From the NCBI GenBank assembly GCA_947652115.1, contig OX393566.1:18677132-18741131 (forward strand): 64,000 nucleotides of DNA, in the 5' to 3' direction. A model generated the notes under the pieces. It searched no databases. It was not told the DNA's origin and saw only the letters and a list, made by a program, of their open reading frames with translations. This DNA is from Blastomussa wellsi. Taxonomy: Eukaryota > Cnidaria > Anthozoa > Scleractinia > Plerogyridae. Position 1 is the stretch's first letter, and every line of letters begins with the position of its first letter. Made by a program: the position numbers and the translations under genes. Below are positions 34,653 through 45,350 of the stretch, in pieces.

Positions 34653-34730
34653 ATTGTCTTATCAAAATACTGGAAACGGAAGTCACATAACACAATCACT
34701 GTCATACAATATAGCTAAAATATCTCAACA
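34653..34730 (-). repeat. Partial 3' LTR of BEL/Pao element
   Basis: 78 bp matching the start of the 5' LTR (TGTTGAGATATTTTAGC at 34730 downward) with a few differences. Similarity stops at ATTGTCTTATC, so the rest of this LTR is missing. Confidence 0.8.
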
Positions 34731-34893
34731 CACTCCCCTATTTGTTTCCGTCACGGAAGCAAATACAGTTCGAGTTAAAGTTCTGACTTTCTTTCGTTAA
34801 AACCTTATATTCTGAAATCAATGTTCAAATCATAAAATCAATGTTCCTCTCTTTAACGGTCTAAACAAACAGTATTCGTGTAACCAAAGTTTC

Positions 34894-37800
34894 TTAGTCG
34901 TCTTGGTCACGTTCAGCAATCTCTTGGACTCGTAGTCTAGCTGCAACTGCAGCATCTCGCCTTGGTCTGAACACGGTCGCTTCAGCATTCAAAGGAGGTC
35001 TCTCTGCTTCTTGAGACCTGTCACAGGACAGCTCTAGCGGGTACAACTGCTGTACAGCTCGCTCCAGATGGTTCCTCCCCACGCGCAGCTTCACAGCTCT
35101 TACGACGCCATCACGACCTTCACGAGCTTCTCCACAATTCCAATGATGATGCACACATCCACTTTCTTAACTCCACAAGGCAAGTCTTTATGCTTTAGGG
35201 TGTGCCGCTCTCGCAGCCCACGTAGATACTCTCTTGTCCACCTGTTCCACATCTCGTCTTTGCACTTCCTCAGGTATTTCGCTCGCCGTCTGAGTTGCTG
35301 GTCTTCTTCGTGGTATGGCTCCCTTTCAGGTAGAATATTTGGCTGGGTGTAGAGCATTGAGTTTGGTGTTAAGACTGGCAACTGCGCGTCTTCTTCGACG
35401 TAGGACAGTGGACGACCGTTCAACGCTGTCTCTACATCCAGTAGGATTTCTTTCAACTCGTCAAAGGTTAGGTAGGCGTTTCCGATAGTTTTCCTCATAG
35501 CTACCTTGACCAGCCCCACCATGCGCTCAAACTGGCCTCCCCACCAGGGAGCTCGGCTTAAGTTAAACTTCCATGCGATCTGGTGTCGTGCAAGGTAATC
35601 GTTAAGCCTCTCGTCGTTCGTCACCTGTTTCATCCATGCCGCTGCCCCAATGAAAGTACTGCCGTTGTCTGAGTAAATCGTACTTGGCCTCCCGCGCCTT
35701 GCTATTAATCCCTTTAAGCTTAGCAGGAACTCGTTGGTCTCCATGCTCCTTGCAAGGTCTAGATACAGTGCTCTGGTCAAACTGCAGGCGTACAGGATAA
35801 GGTAGGCCTTCCCTTCGCGCTTGTCTGTGGCTTTAAACTTGATTGGCCCAGCATAGTCAACCCCCACAACTTGAAAGGGAAATGATCCTTCGGTTCGATC
35901 TCGCGGCAGTAGTCCAGGGGGTGGTACTGCAAGGGCTGTTGCCTGGAAACGTTTACATCCTGGGCATCCTTTCACGATGCGCTTCACTAGTCGCCCTAGG
36001 CGCGGGACCCAGTACTCTTCTCGTACCTTAGCCATTGTCAACTGCGTCCTGCCGTGTAGAGTAGATTTATGAGCTTCTTCTACAAATTTCTCGGCGTAGA
36101 CTGCTGTACCTGGGAGATACACGGGATAGACGCCTTGTATCCTTCCCCGACATTCAAGGAGATTCTCGTCGTTTAGCTGCAAGTTGAGCTGCAGGCGATC
36201 TCTTTCGTAGTTCTCCGTTTTCGCGCCTTCCAGCTGTGCTCTCTTCTCCCAGAATTTTCTTTGATTGTTCAGTTCTTCAGTGGTCAGTGGTACCGCTTTC
36301 CTTTCACGGGGTGGACTCCTTGAGTTACGGACAAATCTCGCGACCCATCCGCTGATACACAGCACGCGCCAGAACCCATACTTGTGTAGAACTGCATCAA
36401 GTTTATCTGCCTCATGGTCGGTAGCGAGCTTGAATATCTCTCGTACCGTCTTTGCTTCTGCCAGAGTTTCGGCTGTTGCGGTTGTGGTTACATCAACCGG
36501 CCAAGCACTTGGGTCTGAGAGCCATTTCGGACCATGCCACCAGAGGTCGTTGTCTTGTGCTACAGAGCCTCCACGACTCCCTAGGTCAGCTGGATTCTCT
36601 TTAGTGGGCACGTATCGCCACGTGATCCAATTCTTCTCTTGAATCTTTTGTACCCGGTTGTGCACAAATTGCTTGTATTCGCCCTTTTCTCTAATCCAGT
36701 GGAGCGCAACTGTACTGTCCGACCAACAGTAAACTTCTTCAACTGGGTAACCTTCCAGAGTTTCTCTTACGTTAGTGGCCAGATTTGCTGCCACGTGGCT
36801 GGCGACCAACTCCAGGCGCGGTATGGTAAGGCCCTGTTTGGCCAAACGAGCTTTAGCAGCGACAATGCCTTGTGTGATGCCTGAGGGCTGAGATACGACA
36901 GTAAACGCTCCTGCTGCTACGCCCTGTCCACTTGCATCTCCAAAGACATGTATAGATATGCTGTTGATTGGTTCCTGGTACTTGACCAGCGCCCTCTCGA
37001 ATGTGACTCTCTCTGGTAATCTCGATTCCCATTTGGCCCACTTCTCAGCAAGGTCAAGAGGCAGCTTCTCGTCCCACCCGACCTTAAGGTTGCAGGCGTC
37101 TCGGTAAAGTAACTTTCCACATAGCGTGAGGGCGGACGCTACTCCGAGTGGATCGTAAATCCTGGCTACCTTGGCTAGAATTCCTCTCTTAGTGTTGTCG
37201 GCTTTCTCAGCAGGCACAGCGACACTTAGCACATCTCTTCGTTTGTCCCACTTCAGCCCGAGTATCGCTCCACCTCCTCCTTCTGGTGTCCCCAGCTGTT
37301 GCTTAGCAAACGTTTGTTCTCCGGCATTCTGTTCCGTTTCAGTGGATTCTAGCTCAGGCACGTTAGAATGCCACTTGTGCAGTTCAAACGCAGCGTCAGC
37401 GAAAATCTCTGTGGCTGCCGTCTTGCTTTCTCTGGCCTTGGCAATTGAGGTTCCCCCACTGATTAGATCATCAACGTATAGGTTCTTTATTTCGCTCACG
37501 ATATCAGGACGCTTCTCGCTCCATGTGTCCAAGTGTTGGTCAATTACTCCCGCTAACAGGAAGGGTGAAGGGGCCAATCCGAACAGCGCTCTTGTAAAAC
37601 GCAGTGTCTCGACTTCTTTCTTCTCTATGTCCTTCAACCAGTGAAACCTGAGCGCATCCCTTTCTTCAGATTTGATTCGAACTTGCAAGAAGGCCTTCTT
37701 GATGTCTCCAGTAACAGCAACTGGGTTGAATCGTCCACGAACTAACACGCTCCAAAGTTTGTTCTGCAGTGGTGGACCGGTGTTTAGGCATTCATTAAGT

Positions 37801-38057
37801 GATGGTGCGCCGTTCCAGGCCCGTGCGGAGGCATCGTATACAATTCTCAGCTTCATGCTTTCTGCTGTCTCACGCACGACGCCCTTGTGCGGAATATAGA
37901 ACTCTCTTCCTTCAACAGTGTTTGTGGCGCGCTCAACTATCCCTAGTGCTAACTGCTCCTGGATCACTGCGTTGTAATCGTTGACGGTGTTGGTCTTTTC
38001 CAGTTTCCGTACAAGGCTAGCCAGTCTGCGTAGGCTCCCGTCTTTGTTAGTTGGCAA
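34894..38057 (-). pseudogene. BEL/Pao pol: RT, RNase H, integrase
   Basis: RT motifs include TGDIKKAFLQV and the catalytic YVDDL. RNase H begins VFGDASGQG. The integrase has an HHCC zinc site ending CPGCKRF, first Asp in GVDYAGP, second in YSDNGSTF and Glu in GQFERMVG. After the integrase comes a DUF5641-like tail. A frameshift near 35110-35150 breaks the tail; the other frame continues to 34894. Pol is in the same frame as gag, separated by the TGA at 38115-38117. Confidence 0.88.
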
Positions 38058-38114
38058 GGGAGGGTGGTCTCCTTTCCATGGGAGGCCGGTTTCGTACCAT
38101 CCTTCTTCACTCCT

Positions 38115-40052
38115 TCACAGCTGCTCCTTGAATTCATCATAAACCACGCTCTGATCCCCTGAAGGTGAGTCTGCCAACCCGAGAACATCCAGTTTGCAGA
38201 GATCTTCATAATCGACTCTTGACGTTTGTGTGAGGAGCATACTGGTAGTGTCGACTTCTTTGCCAGGCGAGGTGATGGTCCACCCCAACTTAGTGTAATT
38301 CGCTACGGGATCCCATTCTCCTCCTACTCGCTGAGGTTCGGTAGTACTGATTCTGGGGCACTCACTGTTCCCTAGGATGAGGTGCACAGGTAGGCGGGGT
38401 CTCTCATCGTTGTCATCCATTGACACGCCCTTTAGGTGAGGGTGTTTCTCTACGAGCTTCTTATACCGAGGGTTGTCTATCAGCATGAGGTGAGGTTTCT
38501 CTACTTTAGTGACTTCTGCTTCTATCTCAAAGTTTCCCTCCACTGAGTTAAGTTTGATGCGATAGACTTCCATCACTCGACTGGTCGTGCCCAGCATCAT
38601 CTCAATCTTGCGCAGCCCAGAATGATGCGGTTTCGCTCTAATTCTATCGAGAAGTGCAGCTGAAGCGTAAGAACTTCCTGCTCCTGAATCTAAAAGTGCA
38701 CGACATTTAATTCCTGCGACTTCCACAACAACCACTGGGTACACAACAAGACCGTCGCCGATTTGCGTAGCTGTCATGGAGTTGTCTGTGTTTCCTCTGT
38801 CACAGATGGAGGTGTGATGTCTTCTTTTGCAAAATAAACACGTTTTCTTGCTTCTGCATTCCGACGCCCTGTGATCATCACAAGCACAGTTAAAGCAGAG
38901 GCGCTTTCTCAGAAAGATCTTTCTCCTCTCGTTTGGATCAGGAACTTTGGTGCATTCGTGTGGCTTGTGATCAGTGCTGTCGCAATAAACGCATCCACGA
39001 TCACGAGGAGGGCGCGCGTCATCTAATTGGGTGTTGAAAGCATTGGAGTCACGCCAGGGCTTGTCACTTGATCTCATTGTACACACAGGATTTCGTTCTA
39101 TCCATCCTTGCAAAGCGTAAACAAACTTCGGGAAATCCCACTCTTGCCAGTTTTCGTCCATTCGGACCAAATCGCCTCGAATCCCTGGTAGTTTGTCGAT
39201 TGACATGCGAACATAACCATTAACTTCTCTTAGTTTGCCCAGTGTCTCGAGAGCTTGAACATTGAAGGAAAGCGCTTCATAAAATTGATTGATTTTCGCT
39301 GGGTTTGCGCCGCTGATTACTGGTAACGCCATTATATTCTGGACGTATCCATTCACTATCTCTGACATTTTCCCATACTTGTTCTTAAGAATGTTCTTGG
39401 CCCGTTCGTACCCCTCGCTTGAGAATGGGAGGCCATCTATCCCCGCTCTTACTTTAGGCTCTAGCAGATCCTTAAGATAAGCGAATTTCGTCACCGCCGC
39501 CATGTTGCTGCATTTATCGATTTCTGCTTCGTAAATGTTCCAAAAATGGAGCCAATCTGTTTGAGTACCGTTGAACTTAGTGATAGTTAGCTTAGGTAAT
39601 TTCGTGCGCACTCCCTCGCTGGGGGCGGGGCTGGCTTTAGCTTCGCTCTTTGTTGTGTAATTCTTCTTGGCTTCTTCAATTTTCTGTTCATGCTCCAGTT
39701 TTTGTTCTAGTTGCGCGCGTTCAAATCGCAGCTGCTCTTCGCGATCCCTCGCCTTAATCTCGTTCTCGCTCTCTTGTGTTTTAGTGTCTTGTTCTAATTT
39801 TAAGCTAGCCAAGTGCTCATTAATATAAGTTACGCGAGTGTCAACTTCGCCGATCTCCTTCTCAATTCCGTCGCTCCAGTCTCCGATATTTTGTAGCTTT
39901 AAAACGTCGATCTGGTCAGCGATAGAACTAAGCGCCTCCCGATGGCGTTTGATAGTTTGTACATTTCCCGTTCCAAGGACGCTTTCCGATTTACCCAATG
40001 TAAACAACAGAAGATTACGTTTACCTTTTAAGTCTTCTTTTAGTTTCTCCAT
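38115..40052 (-). CDS. BEL/Pao gag and aspartic protease
   Basis: 645 codons from the ATG at 40052. A coiled-coil N-terminus precedes a Pao-type capsid region (LPKLTITKFNGTQTDWLHFW), three CCHC-like knuckles (CVYCDSTDHKPHEC, CFNCACDDHRASEC, CLFCKRRHHTSIC), and the protease active site LLDSGAG. It ends at TGA 38115, but the same frame continues without a gap into pol. The stop is probably a nonsense mutation rather than the normal end, as most BEL elements have one continuous frame. Confidence 0.88.
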   Translation of the reverse strand: MEKLKEDLKGKRNLLLFTLGKSESVLGTGNVQTIKRHREALSSIADQIDVLKLQNIGDWSDGIEKEIGEVDTRVTYINEHLASLKLEQDTKTQESENEIKARDREEQLRFERAQLEQKLEHEQKIEEAKKNYTTKSEAKASPAPSEGVRTKLPKLTITKFNGTQTDWLHFWNIYEAEIDKCSNMAAVTKFAYLKDLLEPKVRAGIDGLPFSSEGYERAKNILKNKYGKMSEIVNGYVQNIMALPVISGANPAKINQFYEALSFNVQALETLGKLREVNGYVRMSIDKLPGIRGDLVRMDENWQEWDFPKFVYALQGWIERNPVCTMRSSDKPWRDSNAFNTQLDDARPPRDRGCVYCDSTDHKPHECTKVPDPNERRKIFLRKRLCFNCACDDHRASECRSKKTCLFCKRRHHTSICDRGNTDNSMTATQIGDGLVVYPVVVVEVAGIKCRALLDSGAGSSYASAALLDRIRAKPHHSGLRKIEMMLGTTSRVMEVYRIKLNSVEGNFEIEAEVTKVEKPHLMLIDNPRYKKLVEKHPHLKGVSMDDNDERPRLPVHLILGNSECPRISTTEPQRVGGEWDPVANYTKLGWTITSPGKEVDTTSMLLTQTSRVDYEDLCKLDVLGLADSPSGDQSVVYDEFKEQL

Positions 40053-40080
40053 TTCCAGACTGTCCCGTCGGGGGTGCCAC

Positions 40081-40369
40081 TGTTTTGCGAATGCCTTAAT
40101 TCAGTATCAGCCAGTGTTCAAACTTCACAATTTAATATCCTTGAATTATTACAGCACAATTTCTCTCTCTAGTAGCTAGTCTCAAATCTCAAGTCTCAAG
40201 TAAAATTACACTGTTTATCTGATCCTTTTGTACGTACCCACGCGCGACACACCCCTAGCGATAATTGATATGATACAAGTAACTCGATTCTATTGTCTTA
40301 TCAAAATACCGGAAACGGAAGTCACATAACAAAATCACTGTCACACAATATAGCTAAAATATCTCAACA
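40081..40369 (-). repeat. 5' LTR of BEL/Pao element
   Basis: 289 bp from TGTTGAGATA to AAAACA, directly upstream of the primer-binding-like site. TG...CA termini. Only its first 75 or so bases are matched at 34653-34730. Confidence 0.75.
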
Positions 40370-40538
40370 CGTGACCAGAGAAGGTTTGCTTGGTCCTATG
40401 ACAGTTAGGAGAAATAGTCCGTTATGGTTGACTGCCTCCTTGCCAATAGAGACTTCAGTCGCATGTCTACTAAGACATCATTGACCTTGGTAATATCCTG
40501 GACTAGTGGCTCGTTTCCTTGCCAGTCAGAAAATGCCG

Positions 40539-41999
40539 CTAGCTTCCCAGCGCCTGTTCCGCAGATGTAATTTCCGGAAGTTGCAGGGGCTGGTCATATT
40601 CCTCATCATCGTCGATTATCTCATACACCTGCTCTTCGTTGATAGACGCAGCGATTATTTCTTGTCGTACGGTATCTCTCCAGTTTGGAAGTGTGGTATC
40701 CACTGCTGGCTCAAAGGCCTCAGCTTCGTCATCAAACGCTGACATGTCTAGTCCTGGGGAAATATGGCTTAGCAATTCAGGAATATCCATCAATTCTTCT
40801 CCCTCGAACGGGTCGTCATCTTCTTCAGCATTGAGATTTTCAACAGGATACATCCCAACTTTCTTGAAGCATTTGGAGACGACTGCAGCTGGAACCTCTT
40901 CCCAGGCGCTGACCACCCATCGTACAGCCATCAGCAAATTAACGGACTTGACAATCTCACTCGCAGTTTTCTCTCCATCCATTTGGCCAGCAACATATCG
41001 CAATAGCTTCCGCCTGTAGTACGTTTTCCAAGTTTTGATGATTCCTGCGTCAAGAGGCTGTGTGCGTGACGTGGTGTTTTTCGGCAGGAACTCAATTCGG
41101 ATGTTGGAAAACTTGCCTTTTAGGGAGGGAGGATGACAGGGAGCATTGTCGAGAAAGAGTATGATGTTACGATTTTCCCGCTTCATCTTGCTGTTTAACT
41201 TGGATATCCATTTTCCATTATCTCAGTTTTCATCCATGCCTTTGCGTTGCTGAAATACTGAGCGCCACACGGGCGCGAAATATCTACACGGTTTGCAAAA
41301 CAACGGGGCTTCTTGCTGCTTCCGATAAGAACAACACTATCCTTTCTTCCGTCACAAAGAAAGCGACAGTGATCCTTTGCTTGGCGTTCTTTCCTCCACG
41401 ACATCGCTTTCCCTTCTCTGAGAGAGACTTGCTTGGAAGCGCTCTCCAAAATGCCCCAGTTTCGTCTTCGTTCCATATATCGGCAGCTGCATATCCCTTG
41501 GTCAATTCTTTTACACATTCACTCCAACTTTCTACCGTGTCTTTGCTAACATCCCCTTCCTCGCCAGCGATATTGAATTGCGCAATGTTGTGCCGTTGCT
41601 TCCACTTAGAAAACCAGCCTTCTGTTCCTTTAAAAGTTGTCACGCCGAGTTGTTTGGCAATCAACCTGGCTTCTTCTTTGAGTAAAGGCCCATCCACTGG
41701 GATGTTTGCTGCTCTAGCCTTGACACACCAATCCCACAGTATGCGGTTTATCTCTTCGTACTTTTCGAAGTTGTTTCGTTTGATCGTGGAGCTGCCATTG
41801 GACATCCATTCATCAATAATTTTCTCTTTATCAGCAATGATCTTTGCTATTTGAGTTTTTCCGCAAGCGAACCTCTTCGCCAACCTGGATTTTCCTCGTC
41901 CGCCCACACCGAACAATCACTTGACTTATTACAAACTGGCCTTTCGCATGTTAAACAAATATATTTTGCAACGTTCGCGCAGTTACTGCAGCACGACAT
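40539..41999 (-). pseudogene. Tigger/pogo-type transposase, frameshifted
   Basis: Three frames follow one another. 41284-41916 has an HTH (RLAKRFACGKTQIAKII), a CENP-B/Tc5-type HTH (GWFSKWKQRHNI) and the first catalytic Asp in IWNEDETG. 41195-41518 has the middle. 40539-41186 has the second Asp in LFLDNAPCH and the third in QPLDAGIIKTWK, then an acidic tail. At least two frameshifts (near 41290-41330 and 41190) break it. Upstream, at about 41905-41999, another frame encodes a Cys-rich start (MSCCSNCANVAKYICLTC), perhaps an N-terminal zinc domain joined by a further frameshift. Terminal repeats were not found on the left. Confidence 0.8.
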
Positions 42000-42360
42000 A
42001 TTCACAGCAACCTACACGTGTATAAACTCGCCAATGCACTGAATATGGCAGAAAATCACTGATTGACACGCGAATTACGGGATTATACATTATAATCTGT
42101 CAAAATGACACGAAGCAGTGTACTGTATACAGTTAGTATCCACGACTACAAACTATAGTAATAGAGGCACTGTACTGTATTTCAATCAACACGATAAAGC
42201 AAACGAATTTTTATGGTAGAATTGATACTGCACTCGTATTTTTAAATGATGTTAGCTTTCTGTAAGAGTTCTGGAAAATTTTCACACCTCTTACCGACAG
42301 TTTAACAGGCTAAAAGTACCGACAGTAGTATAGGTCGCTCAATGGCAACCCTAGCCATCT

Positions 42361-42400
42361 GATTGGTCGAGACAGCACACGTGACACGTCTCGACCAATC
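42361..42400. repeat. Hairpin with 13-bp perfect stem
   Basis: GATTGGTCGAGAC, 14-base spacer, GTCTCGACCAATC. Confidence 0.75.
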
Positions 42401-42509
42401 AGAAAGCGTCTCACAAAATTACCCATGAGACTAACTTTTTTTAGCGGTCGTAGTTCCAAGATGGCGGCCATGTTGTAAAAAGGAAGAATGTTGTTGAGCG
42501 TATTATTTT

Positions 42510-42539
42510 CCAGTCCTTTCGCTAGATGGGGCACTCCTC
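42510..42539 (+). repeat. Left 30-bp inverted repeat of viral element
   Basis: CCAGTCCTTTCGCTAGATGG followed by GGCACTCCTC; the exact reverse complement is at 58112-58141. Likely the remaining matching part of a Polinton-type terminal repeat. Confidence 0.7.
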
Positions 42540-43457
42540 TTTGGAGTTAAAAATGAGGAGGAGAAACACAGATTGATTTTTTAGTGGATTTGAAATGGAA
42601 AATCATGAATAGACTGCTTAAACCTCGCTGATGAAGGATTCATCTATCCTTTTACGGCCTTGAAGACATGATGTCATGGCGCTTACAAACGTGTTTTGAA
42701 TTCGAATCACGGACCTGTACACGAAGTTAATGAGGCTTTTCAAGACTTTTGAACACAAAATGGTAATGTACAATGTTGCTTCGAATTTGTATGGAAGTTT
42801 TAGAAAGATCGGTAAAGCCACTGAATTATGAATTGAACGCAAAAGCCGTGTGCTAAAATTTGAACTTTCCACTTTTAGCATGAAACCGAGTGAAGTTTGA
42901 ATAAACTAATTACGCATGCAGAATTCCACGGCTTTGAAATTTTCGATATTTTGAACTTTTGAGTACATTTCGTGGGTTCATCTTCAATGACATTTAATTT
43001 GAAGCAAAGTTTCTATCATATTTCAATCTTTTGTTCAAAATTTTAGCCTTTTTGGAGCGAACAGATTTGGCACTTGCACGCACATGCTTATCTGATTGAG
43101 ACGTCCCGTCTTCGTGTTTAGGCTTTCATTTATTTAAGCGCTTTCAGTGTCGCCGGAACTATTTACAAATTGAACGCAACGATATATGAGCGAGTGCTAC
43201 ATAGAATAGAATAAATAAAAATAAATAATTAAAATAGAATAAAATCACACAGAGATTTTTTCAAAATTGTTTTAATTACAATTCTAATATCATACATGGC
43301 ATTTCTAAAGTTTACAAAACGTGACAATCGCTTGCAAAATAAAAGTCCAATTCTCCTATCATACATGGCATTTCTAAACGCGACAATGCAAAATAAAAGT
43401 CTTCACAAATTTTATAGGAGCGTGTGCTACATCAACAAATCACAGATGTTGTTTTGT

Positions 43458-43670
43458 TTACAAAATAAAAGTCTTCACAAATTTTATACGTTTGAGTGCT
43501 TTTTCAAGATTCTCACCTAGAAAAACGGTTGTAAAGTTCCACTCCTCAATATCGTAATATTCTCCATAAATGGAACCGCAGCAAGTCAAGAAAACGCGAC
43601 CACCCCACTTGGCTGTTATCTCGCCCCATTTGATTTCCTTCACAAACTTCTCGTGATGGGCGTTGTGCAC
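43458..43670 (-). CDS. Small unknown viral-arm protein
   Basis: 70 codons, MHNAHHEKFVKEIKWG to a stop at 43458; no domain recognised. Upstream another frame encodes a Cys-containing stretch, so this may be the end of a longer, broken gene. It lies at the distal end of the phospholipase arm. Confidence 0.4.
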   Translation of the reverse strand: MHNAHHEKFVKEIKWGEITAKWGGRVFLTCCGSIYGEYYDIEEWNFTTVFLGENLEKALKRIKFVKTFIL

Positions 43671-43779
43671 TCTGTGAAGAGGTTATGTACACATGGGAGG
43701 TTCCTGGCCACAGACTACACAGCATGAAGGTAAATTTCCACAAGACATGACTGATAAAATAAAACAAAAATCAAAAAAA

Positions 43780-43885
43780 AAAATAGTAATGCAATAAAAT
43801 GTTCCATCAAGGGTCCATAAAATGCAGATCAACGGTCCATAAAATGTTCAATAAAATGTAGATTAACGGTCCATAAAATGTTCCA
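43780..43885 (+). repeat. Short tandem repeat
   Basis: GGTCCATAAAATG recurs four times with a spacing of about 25-40 bp between two small viral-arm genes. Confidence 0.65.
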
Positions 43886-43888
43886 CAA

Positions 43889-44167
43889 TTAAGAGTTCAA
43901 TTTATCGAAGGCCTCTGCCCATCTCAGCAAATCGACCCACAAAGAAAGCACTTCAGGGTCATCTGAAGTAGCATCCCAGGATATCTGAATTATCCTATCA
44001 AGGAACCACGGCCCATCTTCAATCAGATCAACCATGTCTTGGTAACGGGTACCTTTGCAATTTTCTTTATCTGCGTCCAACTTCCATTCCATCAAAGCAG
44101 TCGCTTCTTCATATGTGTCCAACAATAGTTGTTTCTCTATCCTCACGCTTGATTCACTCATCTTCAA
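43889..44167 (-). CDS. Small acidic viral-arm protein
   Basis: 92 codons from ATG 44167 (or the ATG two codons later), MSESSVRIEKQLLLDTYEEA to KLNS. It is Trp-rich and acidic and predicted helical (WFLDRIIQISWDATSDD). No family recognised. A GTATATAAG box lies about 30 bp upstream, with a GGGGATACCCCC palindrome about 80-95 bp upstream, as in front of the zinc-ribbon gene at 25969. This suggests an accessory gene with its own early-type promoter. Confidence 0.6.
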   Translation of the reverse strand: MKMSESSVRIEKQLLLDTYEEATALMEWKLDADKENCKGTRYQDMVDLIEDGPWFLDRIIQISWDATSDDPEVLSLWVDLLRWAEAFDKLNS

Positions 44168-44196
44168 AGGGTAACTGATGGTATGGGATGGAAAGT

Positions 44197-44262
44197 CTTA
44201 TATACATTCAAAACAGGTCACGTGATAGCAAGGGTATGGGGATGGGGGGGTATCCCCCTCAT
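44197..44262 (-). promoter_or_regulatory. TATA box and GGGGATACCCC motif of the 92-codon gene
   Basis: Minus strand GTATATAAG at about 44198-44206, and GAGGGGGATACCCCC at about 44246-44261. Confidence 0.6.
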
Positions 44263-44374
44263 GAGAGGTTCAACACACTCTATAAGGAACTCACTTGTTG
44301 AAGAACAAATTTTTTAATTGCAAACGATGTAAATATTTTTTTCGAACTACAACAATTGTCAATAAAAGACTTTA

Positions 44375-44740
44375 TTACAACTTGAGTTTTTTCTTGGCTT
44401 GCATGATACGTCTCACGATACGTTCTGTCATGGTTTTCTTGCCGGGTAACTTGTTGATCGCACTTATCATCTTAGCGTCCGCTACCCACTTGTCTTGTAG
44501 GTTCTTGGCACGAGAATAATCGATGTCGTGGGTTCTTGCAATCCAATCCAGACAATTGATGCCCTTGTCGCCTCGTTTGAGTCTCTTTTTCAAATGAGTG
44601 CCAGGTCCCATGAACTGATATCCGGGCCAATGAAATTCCATGCCGGTTTTTGCCAGTAATTTCTGGATGTCGAATCCCCCTCCACTAGTCGTCGTCTTCC
44701 TCTTCCTCGTACGACTCTTCTTCTTCGTCGGTTTCGTCAT
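44375..44740 (-). CDS. Phospholipase A2-like virion protein
   Basis: 121 codons, intact. A basic N-terminus precedes the calcium-loop-like FMGPGTHLKKRL and the catalytic His-Asp pair in THDIDYSRA, followed by a basic helical tail ending KKKLKL. This is the parvovirus VP1-type phospholipase A2 fold also found in adintoviruses, where it is thought to breach the endosome membrane during entry. The start overlaps the 3' end of the preceding gene by 56 bases. The stop codon lies within TAATAAAG, so it doubles as a poly(A) signal. Two decayed relatives are at 24896-25254 and 19478-19683. Confidence 0.85.
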   Translation of the reverse strand: MTKPTKKKSRTRKRKTTTSGGGFDIQKLLAKTGMEFHWPGYQFMGPGTHLKKRLKRGDKGINCLDWIARTHDIDYSRAKNLQDKWVADAKMISAINKLPGKKTMTERIVRRIMQAKKKLKL

Positions 44741-45350
44741 ACTCGGGCTCTAAAGGACGTCTCAGTTTCTTGCCTTTGTGCCAATCTTCCCACTCGGGTG
44801 CCGGTTTCAATCGCTCTGCTTCTCTTTTTCTCTTCCTCTTGAACAGCCCTGTCAGTTTTTCTTTAAAAGTCGTTTTTGGTGGTCCTTGGTCTGCATGGGA
44901 CGTGGACGGTGTGGCAGGTTGTCGTTTGATCGTTTTCTTGCGTGTAACTGATTTGGATTGCGTCGAGGATTCCTTTTTAACGACGACGGCGGGCGTTGCT
45001 GCTGTTGCTGCTGCAGCAGCTGCCGCCTTGTTGGCTTTGACGATTTGTTTCAACATGTTTTCCAAGGGAGCGTTTAAGAGCACGTCGTCGTCGTCATCGT
45101 CGGGTGCACTGCGAACAATCACGGGTCCTCGTCGGATGAGTCGGCCGAGTTTACCCACTTCCTTGGCAATCGGTTTGGTTTTCTTCACGGCCAGACCCGG
45201 AGGTAAGTGTTTCTCCAACAATTGTTTCTCGGCAGACAATCGAGCCGCCTTGTTCAATAGCGCGCTCTGTGTCAACTTGCCTTTGTAGTGGTTCGTCAAT
45301 CGGTCGAACTCCGAGGACGGGATCATGAGCACTTCTCGCGTCATCGGCAC
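44685..45350 (-). CDS. Basic/acidic virion-type protein of unknown fold
   Basis: 221 codons. N-terminal helical part (SSEFDRLTNHYKGKLTQ), an Asp run, an Ala-rich helix, a Lys/Arg-rich stretch (FKEKLTGLFKRKRKREAER) and a strongly acidic C-terminus. It sits in the small-gene cluster between the ATPase and phospholipase and overlaps both neighbours. Charge pattern and place suggest a capsid-cement or core protein like those of adenovirus, but no homology is proven. Confidence 0.7.
   Translation of the reverse strand: MPMTREVLMIPSSEFDRLTNHYKGKLTQSALLNKAARLSAEKQLLEKHLPPGLAVKKTKPIAKEVGKLGRLIRRGPVIVRSAPDDDDDDVLLNAPLENMLKQIVKANKAAAAAAATAATPAVVVKKESSTQSKSVTRKKTIKRQPATPSTSHADQGPPKTTFKEKLTGLFKRKRKREAERLKPAPEWEDWHKGKKLRRPLEPEYDETDEEEESYEEEEDDD

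Larger units (their letters stand above)
34653..40369 (-). mobile_element. BEL/Pao LTR retrotransposon
   Basis: Minus-strand order: 5' LTR (40081-40369), primer-binding-like TGGCACCCCCGACGGGACAG, gag-protease-pol, partial 3' LTR. Domain order PR-RT-RNase H-IN and the Pao-type RT are as in BEL/Pao elements. The coding frame has one stop and one frameshift, and the 3' LTR is truncated, so this copy cannot move by itself. Divergence is low, which suggests a fairly recent insertion. Confidence 0.88.
42000..43457. other. No gene recognised; left flank and left end of the viral element
   Basis: Holds a hairpin at 42361-42400, the 30-bp inverted repeat at 42510-42539, and short repeats at 43290-43500 (TCATACATGGCATTTCTAAA twice; AAATAAAAGTCTTCACAAAT twice). 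No supported gene. Confidence 0.55.

Noticed and set aside
38115..38117. Programmed stop readthrough or selenocysteine at TGA sites
   Set aside because: The TGA sites are in unrelated genes, several of which also have frameshifts; decay is simpler.
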